A stretch of DNA of 64,000 nucleotides from Pseudomonas sp. SLFW. GTDB lineage: Bacteria > Pseudomonadota > Gammaproteobacteria > Pseudomonadales > Pseudomonadaceae. Below are positions 34,691-44,239 of this stretch, piece by piece (position 1 is the stretch's first letter; the number at the start of each line of letters is the position of its first letter). The DNA lies in NCBI RefSeq assembly GCF_009905615.1, contig NZ_JAAAKW010000018.1, positions 1 to 64,000 of the forward strand, read 5' to 3'. Below the pieces are notes generated by a model. That model did no database searches, was not told the origin of the DNA, and worked only from the letters and a program-made list of their open reading frames with translations. The translations under genes were made by a program, and so were the position numbers.

Positions 34691-36341
34691 CACCCAACAG
34701 TCCGCGCTGACAGCGCTGCTCGGGCTGGGTAATCATTCGACGCGCAAGAGCCATTATCCGGAGCTGACCCTGCGTCTCGCCGAGCTGGAAAACGAGCGCA
34801 ACCGTTATAAATGGCTGTTCGAACACGCGGTCCACGGCATCTTTCAGGCGCGGTTACATGAGGGGCTGCGAGCGGCGAATCCGGCACTGGCGCGCATGCT
34901 CGGCTACCGCGATCCCGACGAAGTGCTGCGGGTGTTCGACGATCTGGGGAGCACACTGTTCGTCGGCGGGCAGGCGGAAATGCAGAGCATCGCGCAGGTG
35001 CTGCAACGGGACCAGAGCCTGCAAGGTTATGAAACCCGGTTGCGGCGCAAGGACGGCAGCTACGTCGACGTGCTCATGAACCTGTTGCTCAAGCCCGACG
35101 AAGACGGCGTGTTCGAGGGTTTTGTGGCCGACATCACCGAGCGCAAGCTGGCGCAAAAGCGTTTGCAGGAACTGAATGACCAGCTTGAATTGCGCGTCAC
35201 GGCGCGCACCGACGAGCTGCGTGAGGCCCGCGACGCCGCCGAGTCCGCCAACCGCAGCAAGGACAAATACCTCGCGGCGGCCAGCCACGACTTGCTGCAA
35301 CCGTTGAACGCCGCGAGGCTGCTGATTTCGACCCTGCGCGAGCGTCACTTGCCCGATGCCGAACAGACATTGGTGGAGCGCACCCATCAGGCGCTGGAAG
35401 GGGCAGAGGACCTGCTCACCGACTTGCTCGACATTGCCAAGCTCGATCGAGCGTCGATCCAGCCCGACATCGAGCTGTATCGCCTTGAGGAAGTGTTGGC
35501 GCCGCTGCTGTCGGAATTTGAGCCCGTGGCAGAGGCGGCGGGTTTGGCCCTGCGTGCCCGTATCGGCCCGTTTGCGGTGCGTACCGACCTGCGGCTGATC
35601 ACCCGGATTCTGCGCAATTTCCTCAGCAACGCCTGTCGCTACACCGATCACGGCAGCATTTTGCTCGGGGCGCGCAGGCGAGGGGATGCGCTGCGCATCG
35701 AGGTGTGGGACACGGGCCGGGGCATTGCCGACGACCGGCTGACGTCGATCTTTCTGGAGTTCAACCAACTGGATGTCGGCCGTGCGGCAGATCGTAAAGG
35801 GGTCGGGTTGGGACTGGCCATCGTCGAGCGCATTGGCCGGATTCTGGGCTGTCGGATTCAGGTCCGTTCACGGCCGGGGAAAGGGTCGGTGTTTTCCATC
35901 GACGTGCCGTTGTCAGCGGAAATGCCGGTGCCGATCAACGTCGCTGCCCACCAAGCGCCAGGCACGGGCAACCCGCTGCCGGGACGTCGCCTGCTGGTGC
36001 TGGACAACGAGACCAGCATTCTCGACAGCATGGCCGCGTTGTTGGGGCAGTGGGGCTGCGAGGTCTTGACGGCCACCGATCAGGCCGCCTGTTACCGGGT
36101 ACTGCAGGGGCGCGCGCCGGAGATGATCCTGTTCGATTTTCATCTCGACCACGGGGTGTTGGGCTGTGACGTGGTCGCGGACCTCCGGGCGCATTTCGGC
36201 CGGGAAATCCCGTGCGTGATGATCACGGCGGACCGCACCGATGCGTGTCGTCGGTCATTGCAGCGGCTGAACGCGCCGCTGCTGAACAAGCCGGTCAAGC
36301 CGGGGAAATTGCGGGCTGTGGTGAGTCAGTTGTTGGGGTGA
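34674..36341 (+). CDS. ercS: Hybrid sensor histidine kinase, ErcS/NahK-like
   Basis: A 555-residue cytoplasmic hybrid kinase with no transmembrane segment. A PAS domain (about residues 40-160) is followed by a short coiled coil (165-190), a HisKA dimerisation helix with H205 in AASHDLLQPLNAAR, an ATPase domain (NACRYTDHGSI N-box, DTGRGIADDR, KGVGLGLAIV) and a C-terminal receiver domain with D488 in ILFDFHLDHG. This layout matches ErcS/ErcS' and NahK proteins of Pseudomonas. It overlaps ercA and is therefore co-expressed with it; ErdR next door is a possible partner. Confidence 0.85.
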   Translation: MAKPSDTQQSALTALLGLGNHSTRKSHYPELTLRLAELENERNRYKWLFEHAVHGIFQARLHEGLRAANPALARMLGYRDPDEVLRVFDDLGSTLFVGGQAEMQSIAQVLQRDQSLQGYETRLRRKDGSYVDVLMNLLLKPDEDGVFEGFVADITERKLAQKRLQELNDQLELRVTARTDELREARDAAESANRSKDKYLAAASHDLLQPLNAARLLISTLRERHLPDAEQTLVERTHQALEGAEDLLTDLLDIAKLDRASIQPDIELYRLEEVLAPLLSEFEPVAEAAGLALRARIGPFAVRTDLRLITRILRNFLSNACRYTDHGSILLGARRRGDALRIEVWDTGRGIADDRLTSIFLEFNQLDVGRAADRKGVGLGLAIVERIGRILGCRIQVRSRPGKGSVFSIDVPLSAEMPVPINVAAHQAPGTGNPLPGRRLLVLDNETSILDSMAALLGQWGCEVLTATDQAACYRVLQGRAPEMILFDFHLDHGVLGCDVVADLRAHFGREIPCVMITADRTDACRRSLQRLNAPLLNKPVKPGKLRAVVSQLLG

Positions 36342-36406
36342 GGGTGTATCGATTGTCAGGCGTCTCACCAGACTTCACGAGCGCGGCAATGCCTCAACCC
36401 TGAAAA

Positions 36407-36441
36407 ACAAAAAAGCCCCGAACCTTGTGAGTGCGGGGCTT
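36407..36441 (-). terminator. Rho-independent terminator of mexEF-oprN
   Basis: AAGCCCCG / CGGGGCTT forms an 8-bp GC-rich stem, with AAAAAA on its left that reads as a U-tract for minus-strand transcription. It lies 40 bp beyond the oprN stop codon. Confidence 0.85.
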
Positions 36442-36480
36442 CGAAAAGACGGCGGGGTACGCTGTCCCTTGTTTCGGTCA

Positions 36481-37878
36481 TCAGGCGTTAGGCTGCCATC
36501 CGCCGCCCAGCGCCTTGTAGATGGCGACGATCCCGCGATACAGGTCGATCTCGGCCAGGGCCTGAGAGTCTTCAGCCGCCAGACGCTCGCGCTCGGCATC
36601 CAGCAAGACCAGGAAGTCAGCGGTGCCTTCCTTGTACTGAATGCTCGCCAGGTTGGCTGCCGAACGGCTCGCCTCGCTCTGACGCACCAGCGACACCAGT
36701 CGCTGCTGACGCTTGTCGTAGTCGCTGAACGCGTTCTCGGTTTCTTCCAGCGCCAGCAACACTTGCTGCTCGTAGTTGGCCAGTGCGCCTTCGGCATCGG
36801 CGTTGGCGCCACGAATACGCGCCTTCACACTGCCCAGGTCAAACGCGGCCCAGGTGATGCTCGGGCCAAGGCCCCAGGCTTGGGCGGCACCCGAACCGAT
36901 CTGCGAACCCCGGCTGGCGGTGAAGCCCAGGAAGCCGCTGAGGCTGACCCGTGGAAACAGGTCGGCGGTCTGCACGCCAATCCGCGCAGTCTGCGCCGCC
37001 AGTTGCCGTTCGGCACTGCGCACGTCAGGACGGTTTTCCAGGAGCTTGGTCGGGTCACCGATCGGCAGCGCCTTGGAGATGGCCGGAAGCTTGGCCGGGG
37101 CCAGGCTCACGGTCATGGCGTCCGGGCGTTCGCCCAGCAACGTGGCGATGCGGTTGCGTTCACGAACCTGCTCGGCTTGCAGCTGAGGAATGCTGGCTTC
37201 TACCGCCGCGAGACGGGCATCGGCACGCACCACGTCGATCTCGTTGCCCACGCCTTCGTCGCGCAATTGCACGGTCACGTTGCGCGAGTCCTGCTGGTTT
37301 TTCAGGTTGTCCCGGGCAATGTGTTCGCGCAGTTGTGCGCCACGCAGTTGACCGTACGCGTCCACCAGCTCGGCGATCATGGTCACTTGCAGCTGATACA
37401 GATTGGCCTCGGCCACCTGTTGATCAGCGTCGCTGGCTTCCAGTTCGCGCTGGATGCGGCCGAACAGGTCGATCTCCCAGGCCATGTCCAGGCCCAGGTC
37501 GTAGCGTTCCTGATTGACCCGGTGCTCGGTTTCACCCGGCACCTGAGCGCGGCCGATCTGGCTGCTGGCGCGGCTGGTCACAACCGGCATCGCGTCGTTG
37601 CTGATGTCGTCACGGATGGCACGGGCCGCTTTCAGGCGGGCGAAGGCGACGCGCAGTTCACGGTTGCCTTGCAGCGACTGAGCCACCAGCTGGTTCAGTG
37701 TCGGGTCTTCGAACTGCTGCCACCAGATGGTCTCGGTGCGGTTGCGGTCGTAGGTGCCCTGTGCCGCCGCCTGAATATTGGCCGCCGCAGTGTCCGGCTT
37801 CTTGTAGTCAGGGCCGACGGCACAGGCCGCCAGCGCAAGGACCAACAGGCTCGGCAGGAAGAGTTTTACAGCCTTCAT
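36481..37878 (-). CDS. oprN: Outer-membrane channel OprN of the MexEF-OprN efflux pump
   Basis: A 465-residue outer-membrane factor lipoprotein. The signal peptide MKAVKLFLPSLLVLALAAC ends in the lipobox LAAC, followed by AVGPDYKKP. The OMF repeat signature RPDVRSAERQLAAQTARIGV is near residue 310. It forms the outer-membrane duct for MexEF, which exports chloramphenicol, fluoroquinolones, trimethoprim and kynurenine/HHQ-like metabolites in P. aeruginosa. The ATG at 37878 overlaps the mexF stop by 1 bp (TGATG). A terminator follows. The oprN name comes from operon context. Confidence 0.92.
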   Translation of the reverse strand: MKAVKLFLPSLLVLALAACAVGPDYKKPDTAAANIQAAAQGTYDRNRTETIWWQQFEDPTLNQLVAQSLQGNRELRVAFARLKAARAIRDDISNDAMPVVTSRASSQIGRAQVPGETEHRVNQERYDLGLDMAWEIDLFGRIQRELEASDADQQVAEANLYQLQVTMIAELVDAYGQLRGAQLREHIARDNLKNQQDSRNVTVQLRDEGVGNEIDVVRADARLAAVEASIPQLQAEQVRERNRIATLLGERPDAMTVSLAPAKLPAISKALPIGDPTKLLENRPDVRSAERQLAAQTARIGVQTADLFPRVSLSGFLGFTASRGSQIGSGAAQAWGLGPSITWAAFDLGSVKARIRGANADAEGALANYEQQVLLALEETENAFSDYDKRQQRLVSLVRQSEASRSAANLASIQYKEGTADFLVLLDAERERLAAEDSQALAEIDLYRGIVAIYKALGGGWQPNA

Positions 37879-40800
37879 CAATGAGCCTCCGGAGCGATGG
37901 TCTGGACGCGTTGGGCCTTGGCAGCCTTGCGCGCCTCTTTGCGTCCCACGTAGTTACGAATCAGCACATAGAACACAGGGGTCAGCAGCAGACCGAAGAA
38001 GGTCACGCCGAGCATCCCGGAGAACACGGCCACACCCATGGCATGCCGCATCTCGGCACCGGCACCGCTCGACAGCACCAATGGCACGACACCCATGATG
38101 AACGCGAAGGAGGTCATCAGGATCGGACGCAGACGCAGGCGGCAGGCTTCCAGTACGGCCTCCAGCGGGGTCTTGCCTTTTTCCTGTTCATCCTTGGCGA
38201 ATTCGACGATGAGGATCGCGTTCTTACAGGCCAGGCCCACCAGTACGATCAGGCCGATCTGGGTGAAGATGTTGTTGTCGCTACCGGCAATGATCACACC
38301 GGCGATGGCCGACAGCAGGGTCATCGGCACGATCAGGATGACCGCCAGCGGCAGGCTCCAGCTTTCGTACAGCGCGGCCAGTACCAGGAAGGCGAGCAGT
38401 ACGCAGAGCGGGAAGACCAGCAGCGCGGTGTTACCCGACAGGATCTGTTGGTAGGTCAGGTCGGTCCACTCGTAGGTCATGCCGTTCGGCAGTTCCTGCT
38501 TGAGCAGCTTTTCCATCGCGGCCTGTGCCTGACCCGAGCTGAAGCCTGGGCCAGCGGCACCGTTGATCTCGGCGGTGATGAAGCCGTTGTAGTGCATCAC
38601 GCGGTCCGGGCCGGAGGTGTTGGTGACGTGCAACAGGGTCGCCAACGGGATCATCTCGCCCAGATTGTTGCGCACTTTCAGCTGACCGATCTGTTCGGCG
38701 TCCTGACGGAATTTCTGCTCAGCCTGAACGTTGACCTGATAGGTACGACCGAAACGGTTGAAGTCGTTGGCATACAGCGAGCCCAGGTACACCTGCAGGG
38801 TGTCGAAGATGTCGCTGATGGCCACGCCGTGGGTCTTGGCTTTCTCGCGGTCGATGGCGGCATCGACCTGTGGCACGTTCACGGTGTAGCTGGTGAACAG
38901 TGCGGCCAGTTCCGGCACGCTGCGGCTCTTGCCGATGATGTTCATCGTTTCTTTGTAAAGCTCGTCGTAACCGAGGTTGCCACGGTCTTCGATCTGCAGA
39001 CGGAAACCGCCAATCGTGCCCAGGCCCTGTACCGGCGGCGGTGGGAAGATCGCCATGTAGGCTTCCTGGATCGACGCGTACTTGCCGTTCAACGCCCCGG
39101 CGATTGCACCGGCGGATTCACTGGCCAGCGTGCGTTCTTCGAACGGTTTCAGCGTCACAAACACGATGCCGGAGTTTGGGCTGTTAGTGAACCCGTTGAT
39201 CGACAGACCCGGGAACGCTACGGCACTCTCGACGCCAGGCTGCTTCAGCGCGATGTCGGACATGCGTTTGATCACGTCTTCGGTGCGGTCCAGGCTCGCG
39301 GCGTCCGGCAATTGGGCGAAGGCCACCAGGTATTGCTTGTCCTGTTGCGGCACGAAACCGGTCGGGGTGGTCGAGAAGCCCAGCCAGGTCATGACGATCA
39401 GACCGGCATACACCACCAGTGCCACGCCGCTGATGCGGATGACTCGGCCGACGGTGCCGACGTAACCGTTACTGGCTTTGACGAAGAAACGGTTGAACGG
39501 ACGGAACAGCCAGCCACCCAAGAGCTTGTCGAGGAAGCGCGAGAACCCGTCTTTCGGCTCGTCGTGGCCCTTGAGCAATACCGCCGCCAGTGCAGGTGAC
39601 AGGGTCAGGGAGTTGAAGGCCGAGATCACCGTCGAGATGGCGATGGTCAACGCGAACTGTTTATAGAACTGTCCCGTCAGGCCGGAGATGAAGGCCGCCG
39701 GTACGAACACCGCACACAGCACCAGCGCGGTCGCGATGATCGGGCCGGTCACTTCTCGCATGGCGATTTGCGTGGCTTCCATCGGTTTATGGCCGAGCTC
39801 GATGTTCCGCTCGACGTTCTCGACCACCACGATGGCGTCGTCCACCACGATACCGATCGCGAGTACGAGGCCGAACAGCGACAGCGCATTGAGGGAGAAG
39901 CCGAACAGGTGCATGACCGCGAACGTACCGATCAGCGACACCGGCACAGCGGCCAGCGGGATGATCGAGGCGCGCCAGGTCTGCAGGAACAGGATCACCA
40001 CCAGGACCACGAGGATCAGCGCTTCGAAGAGCGTGTGCACCACCGCTTCGATGGAGCCGCGCACGAAGATCGTCGGGTCATAGACGATGCTGTAGTCCAT
40101 GCCTTCCGGGAAGCTCTTCTTCAGCAGTTCCATTTCGCCGCGCACTTCGTTGGAAATGTCGATGGCGTTGGAGCCTGGACGCTGGAAGATCGGGATCGCC
40201 ACGGCCGGCTGGTTGTTCAGCAACGAACGCAGGGCATACTGGCTGGAGCCGAGTTCGACACGGGCGATGTCGCGGACACGGGTGATTTCGCCGTTTTCGC
40301 CCGCACGCACGATGATGTTTTCGAACTCTTCCTCGGTCACCAGACGACCTTGGGTGTTGATCGACATCTGGAAGCTGGTCGCGCTCGGGGAGGGCGGTGC
40401 ACCCAGTTGACCGGCGGCCACCTGACGGTTCTGCTCACGAATGGCGTTGACGACATCGGTCGCGGTGATGTTGCGTGATGCAGTCTTGTTCGGGTCGAGC
40501 CAGACACGCAGGGAGTAGTCACCCATACCGAACAGCTGCACGTCACCGACACCGTTCAGACGCGCCAGCTCATCCTTGATGTTGAGCACGGCATAGTTCG
40601 ACAGGTACAGCATGTCGTAACGCTGATCGGGGGAGGTCAAGTGGACCACCATGGTCAGGTCCGGGGAGGCCTTGTCCACGGTGATACCGATGCGGGTCAC
40701 TTCTTCCGGCAGTTTCGGCTCGGTCCGCGTGACGCGGTTCTGCACCTGAACCTGCGCGGTGTCGAGGTTGGTCCCCAGCGCGAAGGTGATGGTCAGGGTG

Positions 40801-41069
40801 AGTTTGCCGTCGGCGGTGGCCTGGGAGGACATGTACAGCATGTTCTCGACACCGGTAATGGCTTGCTCCAGAGGCGCCGCCACGGTTTCGCCGATCACTT
40901 TCGGGTTGGCGCCGGGGAAGTTGGCACGCACGACGACGGTCGGCGGCACGACTTCCGGGTATTCACTGATCGGTAGCTGGAACAGCGAGATGGCGCCCGC
41001 GATCAGGATCAACAGCGAAAGCACCGCTGCGAAGATCGGTCGCGTGATAAAGAATTTTGAAAAATTCAT
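37878..41069 (-). CDS. mexF: RND multidrug efflux transporter MexF
   Basis: A 1063-residue HAE1-type RND pump with twelve transmembrane helices. The N-terminus MNFSKFFITRPIFAAVLSLL and very long stretches match what I know of P. aeruginosa MexF, much closer than to MexB or MexD. The proton-relay Asp pair lies in GIVVDDAIVVVENVE near residues 400-414. The porter loops carry the GFAST-like GFSTTPTGFVPQQD segment. It takes substrates from the periplasm and inner-leaflet and passes them to OprN. Linked 12 bp after mexE and overlapping oprN. Confidence 0.96.
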   Translation of the reverse strand: MNFSKFFITRPIFAAVLSLLILIAGAISLFQLPISEYPEVVPPTVVVRANFPGANPKVIGETVAAPLEQAITGVENMLYMSSQATADGKLTLTITFALGTNLDTAQVQVQNRVTRTEPKLPEEVTRIGITVDKASPDLTMVVHLTSPDQRYDMLYLSNYAVLNIKDELARLNGVGDVQLFGMGDYSLRVWLDPNKTASRNITATDVVNAIREQNRQVAAGQLGAPPSPSATSFQMSINTQGRLVTEEEFENIIVRAGENGEITRVRDIARVELGSSQYALRSLLNNQPAVAIPIFQRPGSNAIDISNEVRGEMELLKKSFPEGMDYSIVYDPTIFVRGSIEAVVHTLFEALILVVLVVILFLQTWRASIIPLAAVPVSLIGTFAVMHLFGFSLNALSLFGLVLAIGIVVDDAIVVVENVERNIELGHKPMEATQIAMREVTGPIIATALVLCAVFVPAAFISGLTGQFYKQFALTIAISTVISAFNSLTLSPALAAVLLKGHDEPKDGFSRFLDKLLGGWLFRPFNRFFVKASNGYVGTVGRVIRISGVALVVYAGLIVMTWLGFSTTPTGFVPQQDKQYLVAFAQLPDAASLDRTEDVIKRMSDIALKQPGVESAVAFPGLSINGFTNSPNSGIVFVTLKPFEERTLASESAGAIAGALNGKYASIQEAYMAIFPPPPVQGLGTIGGFRLQIEDRGNLGYDELYKETMNIIGKSRSVPELAALFTSYTVNVPQVDAAIDREKAKTHGVAISDIFDTLQVYLGSLYANDFNRFGRTYQVNVQAEQKFRQDAEQIGQLKVRNNLGEMIPLATLLHVTNTSGPDRVMHYNGFITAEINGAAGPGFSSGQAQAAMEKLLKQELPNGMTYEWTDLTYQQILSGNTALLVFPLCVLLAFLVLAALYESWSLPLAVILIVPMTLLSAIAGVIIAGSDNNIFTQIGLIVLVGLACKNAILIVEFAKDEQEKGKTPLEAVLEACRLRLRPILMTSFAFIMGVVPLVLSSGAGAEMRHAMGVAVFSGMLGVTFFGLLLTPVFYVLIRNYVGRKEARKAAKAQRVQTIAPEAH

Positions 41070-41081
41070 CGAGTGTGTCCC

Positions 41082-42323
41082 TTAACCGCGTGGCGTAGCA
41101 GCGGCAACTTTGGCATCCAGTTTGGACTGGGGCTTCGGTTGGTTGCTGGCTTCAAGTGCCTGGCGCTGTTGTTGCAGAGCAGCGAGCGTCTCGGCGCTGG
41201 CCATCGGGGTGTCTTGCGGATCGATCGGTGAGCCCGGACGCACGCGTTGCAGGCCGCTGACCACGATGCGGTCGTCTTTCTGCAAGCCGCTGCGCACGAT
41301 CCGCAGGCCTTCGAGTTTCGGACCCAGGTCGACGTTGCGGTAGGTGGCCTTGTTGTCCTTGTCGACAACGAGCACGAACTTCTTGCCAAGGTCAGTACCG
41401 ACGGCTTCGTCCTTGATCAGCATCGCGGTGTAGGTGCCGCTGCCGACCAGCTTCAGACGGGCATACAGGCCAGGGGTGTATTCGCCCTTGCTGTTGTCGA
41501 ACACGGCGCGGCCACGGATGGTGCCGGTGCGTGGGTTGACCTGGTTGTCGACGAAGTTCATCTGGCCCTGATGCGGGTTTTCAGCTTCATTGGACAGGCC
41601 CATGTACACCGGGCTGGTCGCGCCGCGTTTGCCATCGCGGGCCAGTTGGTTGTACTTGAGGAACACACGCTCGTCGGCGTCGAAGTAGGCGTACACCTTG
41701 TCGGTGGAGACCACGCTGGTGAGGATGCTCTGATCGGCGGTGACGATGTTGCCCGAGGTGATTTCTGCACGGCTGACACGGCCAGTGATCGGCGCGGTCA
41801 CGCGGGTAAAGCTCAGGTTCAGCTTCGCCAGATCGAGCTGGGCCTGGATGGCCGCCACAGCTGCTTTGGATTCCTGCGCGGTGGTGGTCCGCGAGTCGGC
41901 CAGTTCCGCCGAGATCGCGTTGTTGGTGCGCAAACGCTCGCCACGTTGGGCTTCGTTGTTGCTGCGAACCGATGCGGCCTTGGCCTGTTGCAGTTGGGCG
42001 TCGAGGCGATGCACTTCAGCTTCGAACGGACGCGGGTCAATCTGGAACAACAGGTCGCCTTTCTTCACCAGCTCACCGTCGGTGAACGCAACGGCATCGA
42101 TCTGACCCGAAACGCGAGGACGAACCTGCACGGTTTCCGGAGCTTCCAGACGCGCCGTGACTTCATCCCATTCGTTGACGGGCTGCTCAAGCACCTTGGC
42201 CACGTTGACCTTGGCTGCCGCCGGAGCCTGCGCTGCCGTCTCAGGGCCTTTACCACACGCGCTGAGCACCACCAGTGCCAGCGCGGCAAGGGGATAGCGC
42301 AAGGGAGTAAGTGACTGAACCAT
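41082..42323 (-). CDS. mexE: RND efflux periplasmic adaptor MexE
   Basis: A 413-residue membrane fusion lipoprotein. The signal ends LVVLSACGKGPET (lipobox LSAC, Cys22-23). The mature protein has the lipoyl half RPRVSGQIDAV, the alpha-hairpin (about 100-165), the second lipoyl half FTRVTAPITGRVSRAEI, and YFDADERVFLKY and DNQVNPRTGTIRGRAVFDN, which match MexE of P. aeruginosa. First gene of mexEF-oprN; the promoter region is shared with the divergent hipBA module. Confidence 0.95.
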   Translation of the reverse strand: MVQSLTPLRYPLAALALVVLSACGKGPETAAQAPAAAKVNVAKVLEQPVNEWDEVTARLEAPETVQVRPRVSGQIDAVAFTDGELVKKGDLLFQIDPRPFEAEVHRLDAQLQQAKAASVRSNNEAQRGERLRTNNAISAELADSRTTTAQESKAAVAAIQAQLDLAKLNLSFTRVTAPITGRVSRAEITSGNIVTADQSILTSVVSTDKVYAYFDADERVFLKYNQLARDGKRGATSPVYMGLSNEAENPHQGQMNFVDNQVNPRTGTIRGRAVFDNSKGEYTPGLYARLKLVGSGTYTAMLIKDEAVGTDLGKKFVLVVDKDNKATYRNVDLGPKLEGLRIVRSGLQKDDRIVVSGLQRVRPGSPIDPQDTPMASAETLAALQQQRQALEASNQPKPQSKLDAKVAAATPRG

Positions 42324-42398
42324 GGGAAAATCCGCCGATGTTATTGAGATGGGCGGATTCTGTTCTCGGGGGTTCTATTGCACGAATCGAATACGGCG

Positions 42399-42422
42399 AA
42401 GGTAAATATCAGCGGGAATGAT
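42399..42422 (-). promoter_or_regulatory. Candidate MexT (nod-box type) binding site upstream of mexE
   Basis: On the minus strand the sequence reads ATCA-N5-GCTGAT-N4-ACCTT, close to the MexT consensus ATCA-N5-GTCGAT-N4-ACYAT with exact spacing and three mismatches. It is 76-99 bp upstream of the mexE start codon. It stays on the mexE side of the hipBA insertion. No other notable element was seen in 42324-42520. Confidence 0.6.
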
Positions 42423-42520
42423 ATTTCCGGTTACAAAGGCTCTGGGACGGGGGTTGGGACGATAATGGGCGTCGTTCTATGGCCACGTTGATCGCAGTCA
42501 ATCAAGGTCTGCTTGGTAAC

Positions 42521-42575
42521 TCCATTATAGTGTCGCTTATCTCATAATATTCGTCATAAGGTCCAATATAATGGA
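42521..42575. promoter_or_regulatory. Perfect 9-bp inverted repeat, likely HipB operator/promoter
   Basis: TCCATTATA and TATAATGGA are separated by 37 bp of AT-rich sequence. The pair ends 66 bp before the hipB start. HipB proteins bind paired inverted operators upstream of their own operon; the AT content contrasts with the GC-rich surroundings and may include the hipBA promoter. Confidence 0.55.
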
Positions 42576-42641
42576 TTTAGCATTGATATGTGGCGCACAC
42601 CCTCCTATCCTCCTTGCTGAAGCATCTATTACTGCGGAGTC

Positions 42642-42965
42642 ATGATCGTGTCAGATTTCAACTTCAGTAAACCGGACGAGATTGTGAAACAGCTGTGCGA
42701 GCGCTTGCGCACCGAACGTCTGGCCCAGCAGATGACACAGAGCGATCTGGCCGGGCGCGCTGGCGTAGGGGTCACCACTGTGTCGAACCTTGAAGCCGGA
42801 CGCAACGTTGGCATGGAGACCGTTGTCCGGGTCGCTGTGGTGCTGGGTCGAAGCAAGGAACTCGAAGCGCTGTTCCTGCCGCGCCTGGAAAGTGTTGATG
42901 ACATTCGCCGTTATGAACGCAGCACGCGGCGTCAACGAGTGAAGCGGGCACCTACTGATGCTTGA
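42642..42965 (+). CDS. hipB: HipB-type XRE-family antitoxin
   Basis: A 107-residue helix-turn-helix protein. The XRE domain spans about residues 16-72, with MTQSDLAGRAGVGVTTVSNLEAGR holding the two recognition helices (split across a turn). The basic C-terminal tail (RSTRRQRVKRAP) is unstructured-looking. As an antitoxin it should bind HipA and repress the operon. GTG at 42648 is an alternative start, since GGAG is 8 nt before it but only 2 nt before the ATG. It overlaps hipA by 8 bp, which is usual for this module. Confidence 0.88.
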   Translation: MIVSDFNFSKPDEIVKQLCERLRTERLAQQMTQSDLAGRAGVGVTTVSNLEAGRNVGMETVVRVAVVLGRSKELEALFLPRLESVDDIRRYERSTRRQRVKRAPTDA

Positions 42966-44217
42966 GCAAGTGCATGTTTTCTATGAAGGTTGGGGCGAGC
43001 GTTGGCTGTGGGGCACGCTGGTCTCCACGGCGGCGATCAACGGGCGTCCGCAGATCGTTTTCGAATACAGCGCGGAGGCGAAGAAGCGGGGGCTGGAGCT
43101 GTCTTCATTCACCCTCCCGCTTAAAGGCGAAACCTTGCGCAGAGGGTTTGCGCCTCATCAGCTAGGCCTGCCGGGCCCGGTCTATGATGCCTTGCCCGAT
43201 GGCTGGGGCATGCTGCTGATGGATCGGCTGTTCAGGCGCCGCCATCTCAACACCGCCCGGATCGGGCCTCTGGAGCGACTTGCGTACGTAGGGGACAACG
43301 CGATGGGCGCGATGACGTTCGAGCCTGTGGCACCCGAAGGGGAGGAGGCCCGGCAACACGTCTCGCTTGACGCGCTGGCGGCTGAAGTCCGGCACGTACT
43401 CAATGGCGACGGTGGCGAGTTTCTGGCGCAATTGATGCTCGTGGGTGGCTCTCCGCAGGGGGCCAGGCCCAAGGCCCTCGTGTACCGCGACCCGCAGACC
43501 GGCCACTTCACAACGGCGGTCAATCCGTCCTTCGAGGCCTGGCTGGTCAAGTTTCCTGCACGGGGCGAGCATCCCGAAGTGTGCGCGATTGAGACGTTGT
43601 ATGCCGAGTGCCTGCGGATGTGTGGCATCTCGACGCCCGATACCCTGTATTTCGAACTGCCCAACGGGCTCGCGGCTTTCGCCAGTCGGCGCTTTGATCG
43701 AAAAAACGGCCTGCGCGTGCCGATGCAGAGCCTTGCGGCATTCACGGGAGCAGATTTCACATCGCCGGGCTCATTGGACTACGTCAACTTCCTTCGGGCG
43801 ACGCAACTGTGCACCAACGACATGCGCGGGAAAGCGCTCGCATTCGAACGTGCCGTCTTCAATGTGGTGTTCAACAACCGGGACGATCACCCGAAGAATT
43901 TCGCGTACGTGATGTCATCAACCGGCGCCTGGACCCTGGCGCCCGCTTACGACGTTACGTTTTGCGAAGGGCCCGGGGGGTATCACCAGATGGACGTCAT
44001 GGGCGAGGCATTGGCGATCGACCGTGCGGCCATGCTCGGTCTTGCCAGAGAAGCCGAGCTTGCGGCGGACGTCGCTGCTGCCCTGATTGATCGCGTGTGC
44101 GATGTTGGAGCGGGGTTCGAAGCCTTGGCACAGAAGCAATACCCGAACGCCATTACCTTGGCCACCCGGCAGATGGTTCAGCACCGTATCAACGAGAATA
44201 TCCGGCTGCTTCGGTAA
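42958..44217 (+). CDS. hipA: HipA-family serine/threonine kinase toxin
   Basis: A 419-residue HipA. The N-terminal domain (1-105) includes GLPGPVYDALPDGWG, the family signature. The flexible Gly/Ser loop is GGSPQGARPK (163-172), with a Ser candidate for autophosphorylation. ATP is held by K198 in WLVKFP. The catalytic loop is N307-R-D309-D-H311-P-K313-N and the metal Asp is D332 in APAYD, the same spacing as E. coli HipA D309/D332, so the kinase looks intact. HipA toxins phosphorylate an aminoacyl-tRNA synthetase and stop growth. It points toward the 3' end of mexT, 22 bp away. Confidence 0.9.
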   Translation: MLEQVHVFYEGWGERWLWGTLVSTAAINGRPQIVFEYSAEAKKRGLELSSFTLPLKGETLRRGFAPHQLGLPGPVYDALPDGWGMLLMDRLFRRRHLNTARIGPLERLAYVGDNAMGAMTFEPVAPEGEEARQHVSLDALAAEVRHVLNGDGGEFLAQLMLVGGSPQGARPKALVYRDPQTGHFTTAVNPSFEAWLVKFPARGEHPEVCAIETLYAECLRMCGISTPDTLYFELPNGLAAFASRRFDRKNGLRVPMQSLAAFTGADFTSPGSLDYVNFLRATQLCTNDMRGKALAFERAVFNVVFNNRDDHPKNFAYVMSSTGAWTLAPAYDVTFCEGPGGYHQMDVMGEALAIDRAAMLGLAREAELAADVAAALIDRVCDVGAGFEALAQKQYPNAITLATRQMVQHRINENIRLLR

Positions 44218-44239
44218 GCGGACAGGCCAGCAAACAGCG

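Noticed and set aside
37698..39599. A 633-codon plus-strand frame over mexF/oprN
   Set aside because: Antisense to the well-defined RND pump genes, low complexity, no ribosome site.
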